From NCBI GenBank assembly GCA_013151215.1, contig JAADIS010000062.1, positions 1-64,000 on the forward strand: 64,000 nt of DNA, read 5' to 3'. A program made the position numbers and the translations under genes. A model generated the notes under the pieces. It was not told the DNA's origin, did no database searches, and saw only the letters and a program-made list of their open reading frames with translations. Source of the stretch: Chlorobiota bacterium. GTDB taxonomy: Bacteria > Bacteroidota > Bacteroidia > Bacteroidales > F082. Shown in pieces: positions 8,196-17,427 of this stretch (the stretch's first letter is position 1; the number at the start of each line of letters is the position of its first letter).

Positions 8196-9431
8196 TTAAA
8201 TTAAAATAGTGAACAAAAACCCTGGTATTTCTATTTTCTCCTTTTCCATGGGTATTTCCTCATAATTGCTGATGATTAAACCGCCAAGGGTTTCATACTC
8301 ATCGGAATCGGGAAGGTTGAAGTTGTATTTTTCGTTTAAATAGTCAATCTCAAGGCGCGACGAGAAAACAAACTCGTTTTCAGATATCACTTTCTCACGG
8401 CTGTCGTCAATATCATATTCGTCCTCTATCTCACCAAATATCTCCTCTATAATATCCTCGATGGTAGCTATCCCGGAGGTTCCGCCAAACTCGTCGAGCA
8501 CTACGGCTATGCTCTTTTTTGACTTTATGAGCTCGGTTAAAAGCTCATTGGCGGCCATGGTTTCCGGAAAAACATCTACGGGGCGCAATATGCTCTCGAC
8601 AGAAACAGGGTTTACGAAAATGTCGCGGGCGTGCACATAACCGACGATATTGTCGATGGAGCCGCTATAAACCATTATCTTAGAGTGCCCGGTATCTATC
8701 AAAACGCCCAACAGCTTATCAATGCCGGTATTTAGATCTATTGCCTTTATGTCCGTCCTTGGAACCATGCACTCCCTGAGCTTCAGGTTTTTAAAGTCTA
8801 TGGCGTTTCGGATCATCTGTATGTTCTGGCTGACTTCTAGAGCATCTTCGTCATCAACTTGGCCCTCCGGCCGGAAATTATCCACATAATCATTTAAATC
8901 CAATGACGTAAAACGATAAGGGTCAGGCGACAGCTGTATCCTGAAGATGTTTTTCAACAGTAATTCGGCCATGCCGATATAAATATAAATCAAGGGATAA
9001 AAGGCAAAATAAAACAGCCAGACGGGGATGGAGAAAAACTTTAAAATCCAATTGGGGTTGATGCGAAACAAAACTTTAGGTACGAACTCAGCGGTTATAA
9101 GTATCAAGAGCGTTGAAAAAACCGTTTGAAGCAGCAGTTGGGAGAATTCGGTTTCTATCGCATCGGGCAAGATATAAACAATGAAAGGCTGCAACAACTT
9201 GGCCATTGCGATACCATAGACCACCAGGGCTATATTGTTCCCCAGGAGCAAAGCACCGATAAACCTGGAAGGGTTTTTATAAAAAACCGATAGTACGCGC
9301 GCCGGGAGCAACTTGCGCTTTATGTCAAGTTCTTGTTTCAATCGGCTGGAGCTCACAAAAGCAATTTCCATTCCTGAGAAAAAGCCGGAGAGCAGCAACA
9401 TAGAAACGATAATCAGAATTGTAGTGTCCAT
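8196..9431 (-). CDS. CNNM/CorC-like transporter (DUF21, CBS pair, CorC_HlyC); GldE-like
   Basis: A membrane protein of 411 residues. The N-terminal DUF21 domain (about residues 1-180) has three or four hydrophobic helices and the motif SGFFSGMEIAFVSSSRLK. It is followed by a CBS pair (about 205-325, including MVPRTDIKAIDL and IAVVLDEFGGTSGIATIEDI) and a C-terminal CorC_HlyC domain (about 340-411, with YETLGGLII). Family members are linked to Mg2+/Co2+ export, and Bacteroidota paralogues include GldE of gliding/T9SS systems; which applies here cannot be told from sequence. In related genomes this gene usually continues the coaX-lptC run. Here a plus-strand gene lies between them. Confidence 0.92.
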   Translation of the reverse strand: MDTTILIIVSMLLLSGFFSGMEIAFVSSSRLKQELDIKRKLLPARVLSVFYKNPSRFIGALLLGNNIALVVYGIAMAKLLQPFIVYILPDAIETEFSQLLLQTVFSTLLILITAEFVPKVLFRINPNWILKFFSIPVWLFYFAFYPLIYIYIGMAELLLKNIFRIQLSPDPYRFTSLDLNDYVDNFRPEGQVDDEDALEVSQNIQMIRNAIDFKNLKLRECMVPRTDIKAIDLNTGIDKLLGVLIDTGHSKIMVYSGSIDNIVGYVHARDIFVNPVSVESILRPVDVFPETMAANELLTELIKSKKSIAVVLDEFGGTSGIATIEDIIEEIFGEIEDEYDIDDSREKVISENEFVFSSRLEIDYLNEKYNFNLPDSDEYETLGGLIISNYEEIPMEKEKIEIPGFLFTILI

Positions 9432-9702
9432 AATATTTCCGGCCTCAAAAATAGGAATATTCGCAGAGACTTAGACATTAAGAAGAAGAATAAGTGTTTA
9501 ATGGTTGGTTTTTATAAAAAATAATTCTAATTTTGGGGGTTGTACGACTTTAAAACGTGCAAAACCGAATTAATTAGTATGGAAAATTTCATGATCATTG
9601 AAAGGTGTGATAGTTTGGGGCCGTTGAGATCCTTCAAGTTGGCCTATATTAAAATTCCAGGTTTCCATATAAATAACTGACGAAAATTAAATCTTTACGA
9701 AT

Positions 9703-11388
9703 ATGAGACGGATATTTATTTTAATGGCTTTTTTAAGTGTTGGATTACTGGGCAGCGCCCAAGTTTTTAACTGGGCCAACACTTTTGAAAGTGGGGGGAA
9801 AAGCTCAGTTTATCAAACCCTGGTTAACTCAAATGGTGATATTTATGTTGCAGGGCATTTTAGCGGCTCCACGGACTTTGATCCTGGAGACGGCACTTTA
9901 ATCCTGACTTCGTATGGTAATACGGATGCTTATGTTGCAAAATTAAATGCCAATGGCAACATTTTATGGGCTAAACAGTTTGGAGGCACTGATGCCGATT
10001 ACATAAGAGGTATGGATATTGATCCTTCCGGAAACATTTATTGTACCGGTTCGTTTTCTGGAACTGCCAATTTTGATCCCGGTAGCGAAAACGCTTATTA
10101 TACAAGTTATGGAGGCGAGGACATGTTTATTGCAGAACTTGATGAGGATGGTAATTATTTATGGTCGGGGCATATGGGCAGCGCCCTGGATGACCATAGT
10201 GTAAGCATTAAAACAACAGTGTCCGGAAATATTTATATATCAGGATATTATATGGGCGTTGCTGATGTAAACCCAAGTGATACTGCCGAATTTTATTTAA
10301 CAACAAACAACCAGGCCACTTTTGTGGAAAAATTAAATGTCGATCACGAATTATTATGGGCGAAAAGCATGGGCGGGGCAGCATTCGATTATTGTCAGTC
10401 CATGTGCCTCGACGAAAGTGAAAATATATATACATGCGGTATGTTTGGCGGGATAGGTGATTTTGACCCGGGTGATGGAGCCTTTTATCTATATGCTGTT
10501 GGCGACAGGGATATTTTTATAAGCAAGTTGAACTCTGATGGCGAATTTACCTGGGCTATCTCAATGGGCGGACCCGAAGGTGAGAGCGCCCAGAGCATAG
10601 CTTACGATGGAGATGGGAATGTTTACGTTTGTGGAAATTTTAAAGGTACTGTTGACTTTGACCCTGACACCTTAAATTATTATATGACTTCGTTTGGTGA
10701 TAATGATATTTTTGTCGGTAAATTTGATGTCAATTCTAATTTATTGTGGGTCAAACAATTAGGCGGAGAGCTGGGCGACAGCCCCTATGCGCTTTCGCTC
10801 GACAATGAAGATAATGTTTATGTTACGGGCTTGTTTGAAGGCACAGCCGATTTTAATCCGGGAGCAGAAAACTACTACTTGACCTCGTTGGGCGATTATG
10901 ATGCGTTTGTAAGTAAAATTAATACTAATGGCGATTTTGTTTGGGCGGCAGATATGGGCGGCACCCTGCTCGATCGCGGCTTGGCCATCACAAACACAGA
11001 CGGAAACGAACTTTTCGTTGGTGGACTTTTTACTGGTCTTGCCGACTTCGACCCTAGCGATGATACTTTTTATTTAAACGGAACTGGCGAGTATAATTCA
11101 TTCCTGACCAAATTGAATACTGACTTGCTCGGCACTCCGGATTTTATGGGCAATGAATATTCCATCTATCCAAACCCAACTCATTCAGCTATATACATTA
11201 AATTCCCGGCCAGCAAACCATCGGTAAATATAGCCGTTTTCAATATTCTTGGCAAAATGATCCTGGAACGGGATTACAATGAACAAAACCTTTTAAAACT
11301 TGATTTAAAGGGGGGGAAAGGCTTGTTTTTAGTTCAGGTAACAAAGATGGATGGCTCGGTTAAAACATTCAAGGTCATCAAACAATAG
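9703..11388 (+). CDS. Secreted seven-repeat beta-propeller protein with T9SS sorting domain
   Basis: Exported protein of 561 residues. A signal peptide (MRRIFILMAFLSVGLLGSAQ) leads into seven repeats of about 63 residues. Each repeat carries a version of the pattern G-N-I-Y-V-x-G-x-F-x-G-x-x-D-F-D-P-G, then Y-x-T-S-x-G-x-x-D-A-F-V-x-K-L-N, then W-A-K-x-x-G-G. These are SBBP-type repeats and seven copies suggest a closed seven-bladed propeller. The C-terminal ~80 residues (from YSIYPNPTHSAIYIKF to GLFLVQVTKMDG) form a type A T9SS sorting domain, so the protein should cross the outer membrane and be surface-attached or released. It lies on the opposite strand to both neighbours, inside an otherwise conserved run. 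Ligand unknown. Confidence 0.93.
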   Translation: MRRIFILMAFLSVGLLGSAQVFNWANTFESGGKSSVYQTLVNSNGDIYVAGHFSGSTDFDPGDGTLILTSYGNTDAYVAKLNANGNILWAKQFGGTDADYIRGMDIDPSGNIYCTGSFSGTANFDPGSENAYYTSYGGEDMFIAELDEDGNYLWSGHMGSALDDHSVSIKTTVSGNIYISGYYMGVADVNPSDTAEFYLTTNNQATFVEKLNVDHELLWAKSMGGAAFDYCQSMCLDESENIYTCGMFGGIGDFDPGDGAFYLYAVGDRDIFISKLNSDGEFTWAISMGGPEGESAQSIAYDGDGNVYVCGNFKGTVDFDPDTLNYYMTSFGDNDIFVGKFDVNSNLLWVKQLGGELGDSPYALSLDNEDNVYVTGLFEGTADFNPGAENYYLTSLGDYDAFVSKINTNGDFVWAADMGGTLLDRGLAITNTDGNELFVGGLFTGLADFDPSDDTFYLNGTGEYNSFLTKLNTDLLGTPDFMGNEYSIYPNPTHSAIYIKFPASKPSVNIAVFNILGKMILERDYNEQNLLKLDLKGGKGLFLVQVTKMDGSVKTFKVIKQ

Positions 11389-11540
11389 CGGTGTATCAAG
11401 TGTGTCATGTCGTTTATGCGGAAGTTGTTTCCCCCATGCGAAGCCCCTAAAGCATATTGGCCGTTTATAATTGAGTGTAACAGCACAGGCTGAGGCTAAA
11501 GGTCAGGTGTCCTACATGATTGAAATATACTTGAAGCTGC

Positions 11541-12107
11541 TTAGTTGGCAGTGTCTTCCTCAACATCGAAATAGGAATTCTTTATTCTATGGATTCTTCT
11601 TTTGCTGAAATCTTCCGTTGCCCACATGCTATCGCCGAATATTACTTTGTCGGGTGAGGTGATTTTTACAAAGCTATTGGTGTAAATGATTTTTTTGTTC
11701 CTGTCCCAAATAAGGTTTTCGGTATTAAGCTGCTCTTTGGTTTGCAGATTCCTTACTATAACATTATTTCTGGCTTCCAGGCGGCCCTTGTTCTTATAGT
11801 CTATGCCGTAATCAGCCTTTATAAAAGAACTTTTATTTCCCAAGGAATCGTAGAAGGTGATCTCAAAACCCCGGGGGAACTCGGAATATGAGTTTGCCCT
11901 TTCGGTATATCGATCCATTTGTCTGCTCCTCAACACAACTTGTTTCTGAGCATTGCTGGTTCGTAAATATTCGATATTAAAGGCCGAAACGTCCGGCAAG
12001 GTATCAACCCTTGCTATTTCCTGAACCTCGGCAATAGGGTTTTCACATGAAAAAAGCATCACCATGGGAACAACCATAATAATGCTTTTTATATGTGCAA
12101 GATTCAT
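11541..12107 (-). CDS. lptC: LPS export protein LptC
   Basis: Bitopic inner-membrane/periplasmic component of the Lpt bridge, which passes lipopolysaccharide from the LptBFG extractor to LptA. The 188-residue protein has a hydrophobic N terminus ending in VMLFSCENP, so it may be lipidated, as is common for LptC in this phylum. A beta-jellyroll follows with typical repeating strands (FEITFYDSLGNKSSFIKADY, ARNNVIVRN, LNTENLIWDRNKKIIYTNSF, FGDSMWATEDF). It begins 9 nt after the stop of the TPR gene, in the same unit as coaX. Confidence 0.93.
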   Translation of the reverse strand: MNLAHIKSIIMVVPMVMLFSCENPIAEVQEIARVDTLPDVSAFNIEYLRTSNAQKQVVLRSRQMDRYTERANSYSEFPRGFEITFYDSLGNKSSFIKADYGIDYKNKGRLEARNNVIVRNLQTKEQLNTENLIWDRNKKIIYTNSFVKITSPDKVIFGDSMWATEDFSKRRIHRIKNSYFDVEEDTAN

Positions 12108-12116
12108 TTTAGATTC

Positions 12117-13505
12117 CTATTTTGCCGCCCTGATAACAGTTAGCTCGTTTATCCAGCATCCAACAGTATAAGTGTCGCCTTCTTTCAAAGCATGGAAAAA
12201 CAACACTTCGGTAGGAGGGAAATGCGCAGTATATGACTTGATTCTTTTGTTCATGGCATCAGCCAGGCTGGGATCAACTTTTTTTGCCTTTTTGTATTTG
12301 TCAACGGCAGCCCAATAGGCAACTTTTTTGGTGAGGTCGTCAGTACCGCAATCTTTGGCGGAGGCAGCATACATATCACCTATCAAGATATAAGGGTTGC
12401 CGTCTTCCGGGTTTATTTTAGCTGCTTCGAGAGCCATGTTCCTGGCGCGCGCATAATTTCCTGTGGCACGATATATCTCTGCCAGGAAAATATAAGCGCT
12501 CTCCACTTTTTCCTGATTTTCCATTGTAATGGCTTCCTGCATATATGGAACGGCATCTTTATAGCGCTTTTGGATCAAGAGCATCTTGCCGATTAAATAA
12601 GCGCTCTCGGGCGAAGGATCAAGCTTGTGGAGGTTTACCGAGGCCTCGAAAAACAAAGGGTCTTCCTGACATTTCTTCTTGTCCAGGATGGCCGTGATCT
12701 TTTTAAGCAGCTCAATGTTGTTTGGCTCTAGATCAAACTTTTGTTGATAAACCCTTACTAAATCGTTACACTTGGCAAAAGGCTCGAACGTATTGTCGAT
12801 GTTTCCCTTGACGTTGAGCCATTCCTCAACTTTTTTATTATTTCCCTTATCAGTATAATATTTAATGTTTATATCGATATAACCCATGAGGTCATCGTAA
12901 ACATCCACGATAACAGCAGTGTCGATCTTGCCCTTTTGGGCCATTTTTGTTGTTGCCCTGAAATAGTAAACAAACACGGCCGACTTTGATTTTGCTTTTT
13001 TCAACTCCACCGATTCCTTCAATATTGCATACACCTCATCGATCCTGTCGGGGCTGACCTTGTACAAATCAGTACCTTTATAACCAAGTATCTTGCCCTT
13101 TTGGGAGCCGTGCTTGTCGTTGGGGAACAGTTTTATCCGGGTGTCATAAATCAACATCAGGCTATCGATAAGAGCCGCCTTAACCTCTTTTACGGATTCT
13201 TTCCTGATTTTATAATTATATATCTTGGCTCCGTCCAGATAAATGTTCTGGCTGGACCTGGGACAGTTCTCAAAAACCCATCTCCATGGTCTTTGGGCAT
13301 CTTCGACAGCCGAGTTCTTATAATGGCTTTGTTTCCACTGCTTATAAAACTCCCTGTATAATGATAAGTTCATTATGCAATTTACACTATCAGCCCCATA
13401 TTTTTTACCATTATCTTTCTGTGGCAAGTTGGTTTCTGCTCCTCCTGCGAACAGTGATAGCGAAAACAAAAAGCTTATAAAAAATATTGCCGGTTTAAAA
13501 TTCAT
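12117..13505 (-). CDS. Exported tetratricopeptide-repeat protein
   Basis: A 462-residue protein with a signal peptide (MNFKPAIFFISFLFSLSLFAGG). Helical repeats fill most of its length; the clearest TPR units are at about residues 285-390 (SAYLIGKMLLIQKRYKDAVP, IFLAEIYRATGNYARARNMA, PYILIGDMYAASAKDCG). A final pairing motif near VGCWINELTVIRAAK closes the chain. It is expected in the periplasm, probably as a scaffold. It sits between the outer membrane protein gene and lptC, with gaps of 14 and 9 nt, so it is co-transcribed. This order is common in Bacteroidota genomes and hints at an envelope-assembly role, but no specific function is known to me. Confidence 0.9.
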   Translation of the reverse strand: MNFKPAIFFISFLFSLSLFAGGAETNLPQKDNGKKYGADSVNCIMNLSLYREFYKQWKQSHYKNSAVEDAQRPWRWVFENCPRSSQNIYLDGAKIYNYKIRKESVKEVKAALIDSLMLIYDTRIKLFPNDKHGSQKGKILGYKGTDLYKVSPDRIDEVYAILKESVELKKAKSKSAVFVYYFRATTKMAQKGKIDTAVIVDVYDDLMGYIDINIKYYTDKGNNKKVEEWLNVKGNIDNTFEPFAKCNDLVRVYQQKFDLEPNNIELLKKITAILDKKKCQEDPLFFEASVNLHKLDPSPESAYLIGKMLLIQKRYKDAVPYMQEAITMENQEKVESAYIFLAEIYRATGNYARARNMALEAAKINPEDGNPYILIGDMYAASAKDCGTDDLTKKVAYWAAVDKYKKAKKVDPSLADAMNKRIKSYTAHFPPTEVLFFHALKEGDTYTVGCWINELTVIRAAK

Positions 13506-13519
13506 GATTTATATGTTTA

Positions 13520-14806
13520 TTAATTATACTTTCTTTTATAGAACCAATGCTCCTGAATGCTTACGCCAAAGTTAACATTAAAAAAGTTCTCTTGTATCAA
13601 ATTATCTTTTAAAGTTCCCCTGCGCCCTACTTCAAGACCCAAATCGAGAGTGGTTTTCGACTTTTTGATCGGGAAACTTACACCAAAACTTATACCAAAC
13701 TCGTCAATCTGGCGTCCGTTTACCTTTAGGTACGATTGTTCGTACCTTGCTCCAGCCCTATAGGTTACCCTCTTGAACAAAGATGAGATATTAGTGTGAT
13801 CCGGTGTGAACTGGCCGCCAAGCGCAATGCGCAAGGTGTTTTGCAAGGTGTCGGGGACGCCGAAAAACGAAAATTCGGACCACTGTTGCCATTCTACATC
13901 CGCACCGAGCAACCATGACCCGGGTCTTTTGTAAACAGCACCGAAACCCAGCCTCGCCGGTATAACCATATTGCCTTTAACATCAGGTTTGTACTCTATC
14001 GTATCCTTTGTTTCTTCAACAACGTCGTAATAACCCCCTGTTATCGTGCTCGATATATAATTGTTGACGGCACCGACATTGAACTGGTTGGCATAAATAG
14101 CCCCAAGAGTAAACAAGTCGTTGTTTTTCAGATGAATGTCGTATTGCAGGCCATAATCGAAAATAAACCCGCTCGCCCTTGTGTTCGATTCCACTTTGGT
14201 CCCGTAAATGTTCAACGAATCCAAAAACAGCACCTTCGACGAACGGTTACCGTTTCCGAAAATATATGAGGCATCCACGCCAAACCTTAAATTTTCCCCA
14301 AGGTTAAAGGCATTGCCCCAGTTTACCCTGTTTATTCCCCCCTCGCCCTCCAGTTGGTTTAGAATATCCGAAAATTCATATTGGCTCATATCAATGGTTA
14401 TATCAATGTTATAACCTATCTCACTAAAAGGCATTAAGCCAAAGGATGTTTTCCACCACTTGCTAATAGGAAATCCCAGCAAGATATAACTTAATGTGGC
14501 CCTGTTGGAATTCTCGGAGAATTGATCGGTTCGCAGGTTAGTGAAATCCGCGATAATCCCGGTTTCAAAAACGATGGAAGTGGAATCAAAAAGACCGTAA
14601 GAAGCCGGATTGCCGGGATTGACCATTGTCGGGTCGCTCATCCCAATGGAAATCCCGCCCATACCCCTAAGACTGGCATTTACATTCTTGCCGTGCAACT
14701 CGCCTAGGCCAAAACGCGAATATGGGGAGTTGATCTTACTCTGCGAGTAGGACATACCGCTAAAAACCACGGCTATAAACACAAAAACTAGTTTAATTTC
14801 TCTCAT
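13520..14806 (-). CDS. Outer membrane beta-barrel protein
   Basis: A 428-residue protein with signal peptide (MREIKLVFVFIAVVFSGMSYSQ) and alternating-residue strands throughout, ending in the aromatic-rich strand NVNFGVSIQEHWFYKRKY. The N terminus INSPYSRFGLGELHG, then LRGMGGISIGM and NPGNPASYG, is typical of FadL/PorV-like Bacteroidota barrels. It is probably an outer membrane transport or assembly barrel of unknown substrate. Its start overlaps the 3' end of coaX by 14 nt, indicating translational coupling. Confidence 0.9.
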   Translation of the reverse strand: MREIKLVFVFIAVVFSGMSYSQSKINSPYSRFGLGELHGKNVNASLRGMGGISIGMSDPTMVNPGNPASYGLFDSTSIVFETGIIADFTNLRTDQFSENSNRATLSYILLGFPISKWWKTSFGLMPFSEIGYNIDITIDMSQYEFSDILNQLEGEGGINRVNWGNAFNLGENLRFGVDASYIFGNGNRSSKVLFLDSLNIYGTKVESNTRASGFIFDYGLQYDIHLKNNDLFTLGAIYANQFNVGAVNNYISSTITGGYYDVVEETKDTIEYKPDVKGNMVIPARLGFGAVYKRPGSWLLGADVEWQQWSEFSFFGVPDTLQNTLRIALGGQFTPDHTNISSLFKRVTYRAGARYEQSYLKVNGRQIDEFGISFGVSFPIKKSKTTLDLGLEVGRRGTLKDNLIQENFFNVNFGVSIQEHWFYKRKYN

Positions 14807-15524
14807 TAAAATCTAATATTCCCTTTAATCCATCCAAAACTAAAAATGGGGCTGCAAATGTCTTATATTTAAATAACTTATCAAAATATTTGTGGTCGCC
14901 TCCCGTAATTATTGTTTCCAACTGATTATTGTTTGATTTAAAACTATTTATAAAACCGTTTATCTCACCTGACAAACCATTTATTACACCTGATAATATT
15001 GAGCCATCAGTAGTGTCCCCGATTAGGTCGGGCATTTCAAATCCCTTAAGCTCAACAACCGGCAGCCTGCCGGTAAACTTATTCAATGCCTTAAAGCGCA
15101 TTCTTAAGCCCGGGCTTATTGCGCCGCCTAAATATTCGTTGTTGTTATTTATGAAATCGTAGGTAATGCATGTCCCTGCATCGATGACCAATACGTTTCT
15201 GCCGGGAAATATCCTTGAAGCACCAACCACGGCGGCTATCCTGTCCCTGCCCAATGTTTGCTTGCTCGAATATTTGTTGTTTATGGGCAAAGGAGTATCA
15301 TAGTCGAGGCTCATCAAGCTTGCTTCCTTCGACATAAGATCCATCAGTTCGCCATCACCATTCCTCACGCTGGAAACAATAACGGACTCTATAATGTATT
15401 CTTCATCTAACCGAAGAAAGTCGTTGGGCTTAAAATGGCTTACGGAAGTATGGAAAACCATATTATCACGGTCATAAACGGCTAGTTTATAGAGGGTGTT
15501 GCCTATGTCTAATATCAGTCTCAT
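14793..15524 (-). CDS. coaX: Type III pantothenate kinase
   Basis: Catalyses the first step of coenzyme A synthesis, pantothenate + ATP to 4'-phosphopantothenate. Hallmarks of the ASKHA-fold CoaX type are visible: the N-terminal phosphate loop MRLILDIGNT with Asp6, RDRIAAVVGA, the second phosphate motif VLVIDAGTCITYDF, GGAISPGLRMRF, and ITGGDHKY near the C terminus. I place the start at the ATG at 15524, because the DIGNT motif normally begins at residues 5-10 and the -7 box lies just upstream. At 243 residues it is of normal size. It leads the run coaX-barrel-TPR-lptC. Confidence 0.96.
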   Translation of the reverse strand: MRLILDIGNTLYKLAVYDRDNMVFHTSVSHFKPNDFLRLDEEYIIESVIVSSVRNGDGELMDLMSKEASLMSLDYDTPLPINNKYSSKQTLGRDRIAAVVGASRIFPGRNVLVIDAGTCITYDFINNNNEYLGGAISPGLRMRFKALNKFTGRLPVVELKGFEMPDLIGDTTDGSILSGVINGLSGEINGFINSFKSNNNQLETIITGGDHKYFDKLFKYKTFAAPFLVLDGLKGILDFNERN

Positions 15525-15539
15525 CTTATGAAATATGTG

Positions 15540-15547
15540 CAAAAGTA
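15540..15547 (-). promoter_or_regulatory. -7 box for the coaX operon
   Basis: TACTTTTG on the minus strand, a perfect TAnnTTTG match 16 bp upstream of the chosen coaX start. It supports that start, because a longer reading would place the start codon almost on the box. No clear -33 TTTG. Confidence 0.5.
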
Positions 15548-15586
15548 CATTTATGCTTTTGGCGGCGCATATTTTTTAAGATTTTT

Positions 15587-15616
15587 TTTGACAAATTAAA
15601 AATTTAATTAATTTTG
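15587..15616 (+). promoter_or_regulatory. Promoter of tRNA-Phe
   Basis: TTTG (15587-15590), an 18-bp spacer and TAATTTTG (15609-15616) match both halves of the Bacteroidota primary-sigma promoter (TTTG, about 19 bp, TAnnTTTG). The tRNA begins 17 bp after the -7 box. Confidence 0.7.
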
Positions 15617-15633
15617 CCGCTCCATTTACGGAT

Positions 15634-15706
<73 letters not shown>

Positions 15707-15724
15707 CTGAAAAGTATGGCTAAA

Positions 15725-15758
15725 CCCCCTGATAATCATTGATTACCAGGGGTTTTTT
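15725..15758 (+). terminator. Terminator after tRNA-Phe
   Basis: CCCCTGATAATCA pairs with TGATTACCAGGGG (one A-C mismatch, tight loop), followed by six T residues. It lies 19 nt downstream of the tRNA. Confidence 0.85.
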
Positions 15759-16057
15759 ATTGAAAATGTTTAATGTTTTACCTGTTTTGCTTTGCAACCT
15801 GAAACAGCACTTCAACTCCACATTATGCTGAAAATTTTTAAATCAGCCCAAACTCACAAGTGTTTTGAATGGATACTGTTACGCCACGGATTTTCTTAAG
15901 TTTTATAGCAATCCCAATTAAATAATTGTTTATTTTGCTGCACTTTTAAGCAACAAGCGAATGCACTAAAAAAAACGCTTTCGGAATAGGATATTTGTAC
16001 CCAACTCATTAGTCCTGCATTGCTGGAGTACAAGTCCACCTAATTAATAATCGAAAC
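15759..16057. other. Intergenic stretch, nothing recognised
   Basis: About 300 bp between the tRNA-Phe terminator and the convergent barrel gene. I see no open frame of note, RNA fold or repeat here. Confidence 0.6.
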
Positions 16058-17107
16058 TTATAAATCGTAGGATAAACCAGCAGAAAAATTATACGGTATC
16101 CCCTTGTATATCAGGGCATTATTTATCTCCACGAAAAAGTTAAAATCCCTCACTTGGTATTTAAACCCAAATCCAGGGCTGAGCCGTGGCAATACAGCAG
16201 CAAAATTATCATCATTCTCACGCATATAATATCCAATGTTGGCAGCTAAAAAATTAAAATAAATGGCCGAGTTGTGCATCCTAAATATATCTACATAGTA
16301 TGCGAAGGACAATTGAACAGTTTTTATTTTGTCGAAACTCTCATCCTCACTAGGCGTATATGTGCCATACTCAACCCCTAACTTTATGGAATGCCTTGAT
16401 TCCCTTGAAAAATAGTATTGAACACCGGCTTGTAAAAATGAAGGAGTTTGGTTGTCGTTTGTGAAGAAGTAACGAAAGACGACATTAGAATATTGTGCAT
16501 AAACAAACAAATTCGGTTTACGGCTCTTGCTTTCAACGTCCTCGTTTTTAATAAACGATATTCTGCCCCCGTTATAGGCAACAACAATGTCAGACAAATC
16601 CTTTTGATTATAATCGATATTATCGGCCCTCTTAACCAATTCCGGCTCCGACTGTAGTAGTACTTTTAAAACGCCTTTAAACCTATTGCTTTTGGTTGTG
16701 AATGTTTTAGAGCCTTTTTCTACGATTACCTTACCGCCTTCCAGAAGGTAAACCTTTCTTGAAGTTAAAACGTAAAATATATCATCCCCGCTAGTGTTTT
16801 TTCGATAAAGGCTCATCTTTTCACCTTCAACAAGGGCTTCGAATAATGCATATTTATCGTTGTAATAGAGGCTCCTCTGAAGGTTTCCCCCGTTTTCGAC
16901 AAAGTTCACTAAATATAATTGATATCGAGTAATTTCTCCCTCTTCATCCTCGACAGCAATAATGTCCGGCTCGGAATCATACAAAAACATATTGCCTTTA
17001 ATAACTTGGCCGTCATTTAAATAAATCTTTGCATCATAAAGGTTTTTCTGTGCAAATAAACTCAGAAATGCCAATAAGCCAATCAATAGGATTGAGAATT
17101 TTTTCAT
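16058..17107 (-). CDS. Exported protein with putative C-terminal beta-barrel
   Basis: A 349-residue protein with a signal peptide (MKKFSILLIGLLAFLSLFAQ). The first half is a soluble beta-rich region: the stretch AKIYLNDGQVIKGNMFLYDS resembles small-barrel modules seen at the start of other Bacteroidota envelope proteins. The second half (about residues 190-349) has amphipathic strands ending in AGLSYDL, consistent with an outer membrane barrel. No enzymatic motif is visible. It is a single gene on its strand with a long upstream region (about 145 nt to the best -7 box). Function unknown. Confidence 0.82.
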   Translation of the reverse strand: MKKFSILLIGLLAFLSLFAQKNLYDAKIYLNDGQVIKGNMFLYDSEPDIIAVEDEEGEITRYQLYLVNFVENGGNLQRSLYYNDKYALFEALVEGEKMSLYRKNTSGDDIFYVLTSRKVYLLEGGKVIVEKGSKTFTTKSNRFKGVLKVLLQSEPELVKRADNIDYNQKDLSDIVVAYNGGRISFIKNEDVESKSRKPNLFVYAQYSNVVFRYFFTNDNQTPSFLQAGVQYYFSRESRHSIKLGVEYGTYTPSEDESFDKIKTVQLSFAYYVDIFRMHNSAIYFNFLAANIGYYMRENDDNFAAVLPRLSPGFGFKYQVRDFNFFVEINNALIYKGIPYNFSAGLSYDL

Positions 17108-17252
17108 AAAATATCGGTGTCTTTTTAAGTGTTATTTTATCGTTAAGGTATTTATTTCCCGTGGGTGTCAGGCTCATTAATTCGGGTAGGGCTCCCCAAA
17201 ACCTATATCTCCCGAATTTCTTGGACATTGAAATATTGCTGGTCATTTTGCG

Positions 17253-17260
17253 CAAAAATA
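17253..17260 (-). promoter_or_regulatory. Possible -7 box for the gene at 16058-17107
   Basis: TATTTTTG on the minus strand fits TAnnTTTG but would leave an untranslated leader of roughly 140 nt, so the call is tentative. Otherwise the 17108-17427 intergenic region shows only the phosphofructokinase promoter on the other strand. Confidence 0.3.
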
Positions 17261-17380
17261 ATCAATAATTTGATATTGGAAGACACCGACCTTAAAACAA
17301 GCATGGCAAACCCACAGTTCCCATCAATCGTTTGCGTAAATAAAACCTTTGTTATTGACTGAAAATAAAACTTATATGTT

Positions 17381-17388
17381 TACTTTTG
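17381..17388 (+). promoter_or_regulatory. -7 box for 6-phosphofructokinase
   Basis: TACTTTTG, a perfect TAnnTTTG match 39 bp upstream of the ATG at 17428. It overlaps the longer possible reading frame from 17386, which argues for the ATG at 17428 as the true start. Confidence 0.5.
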
Positions 17389-17427
17389 GCCTCGTTTTCA
17401 AACAGATATTTTATCAAGACAAAACAG

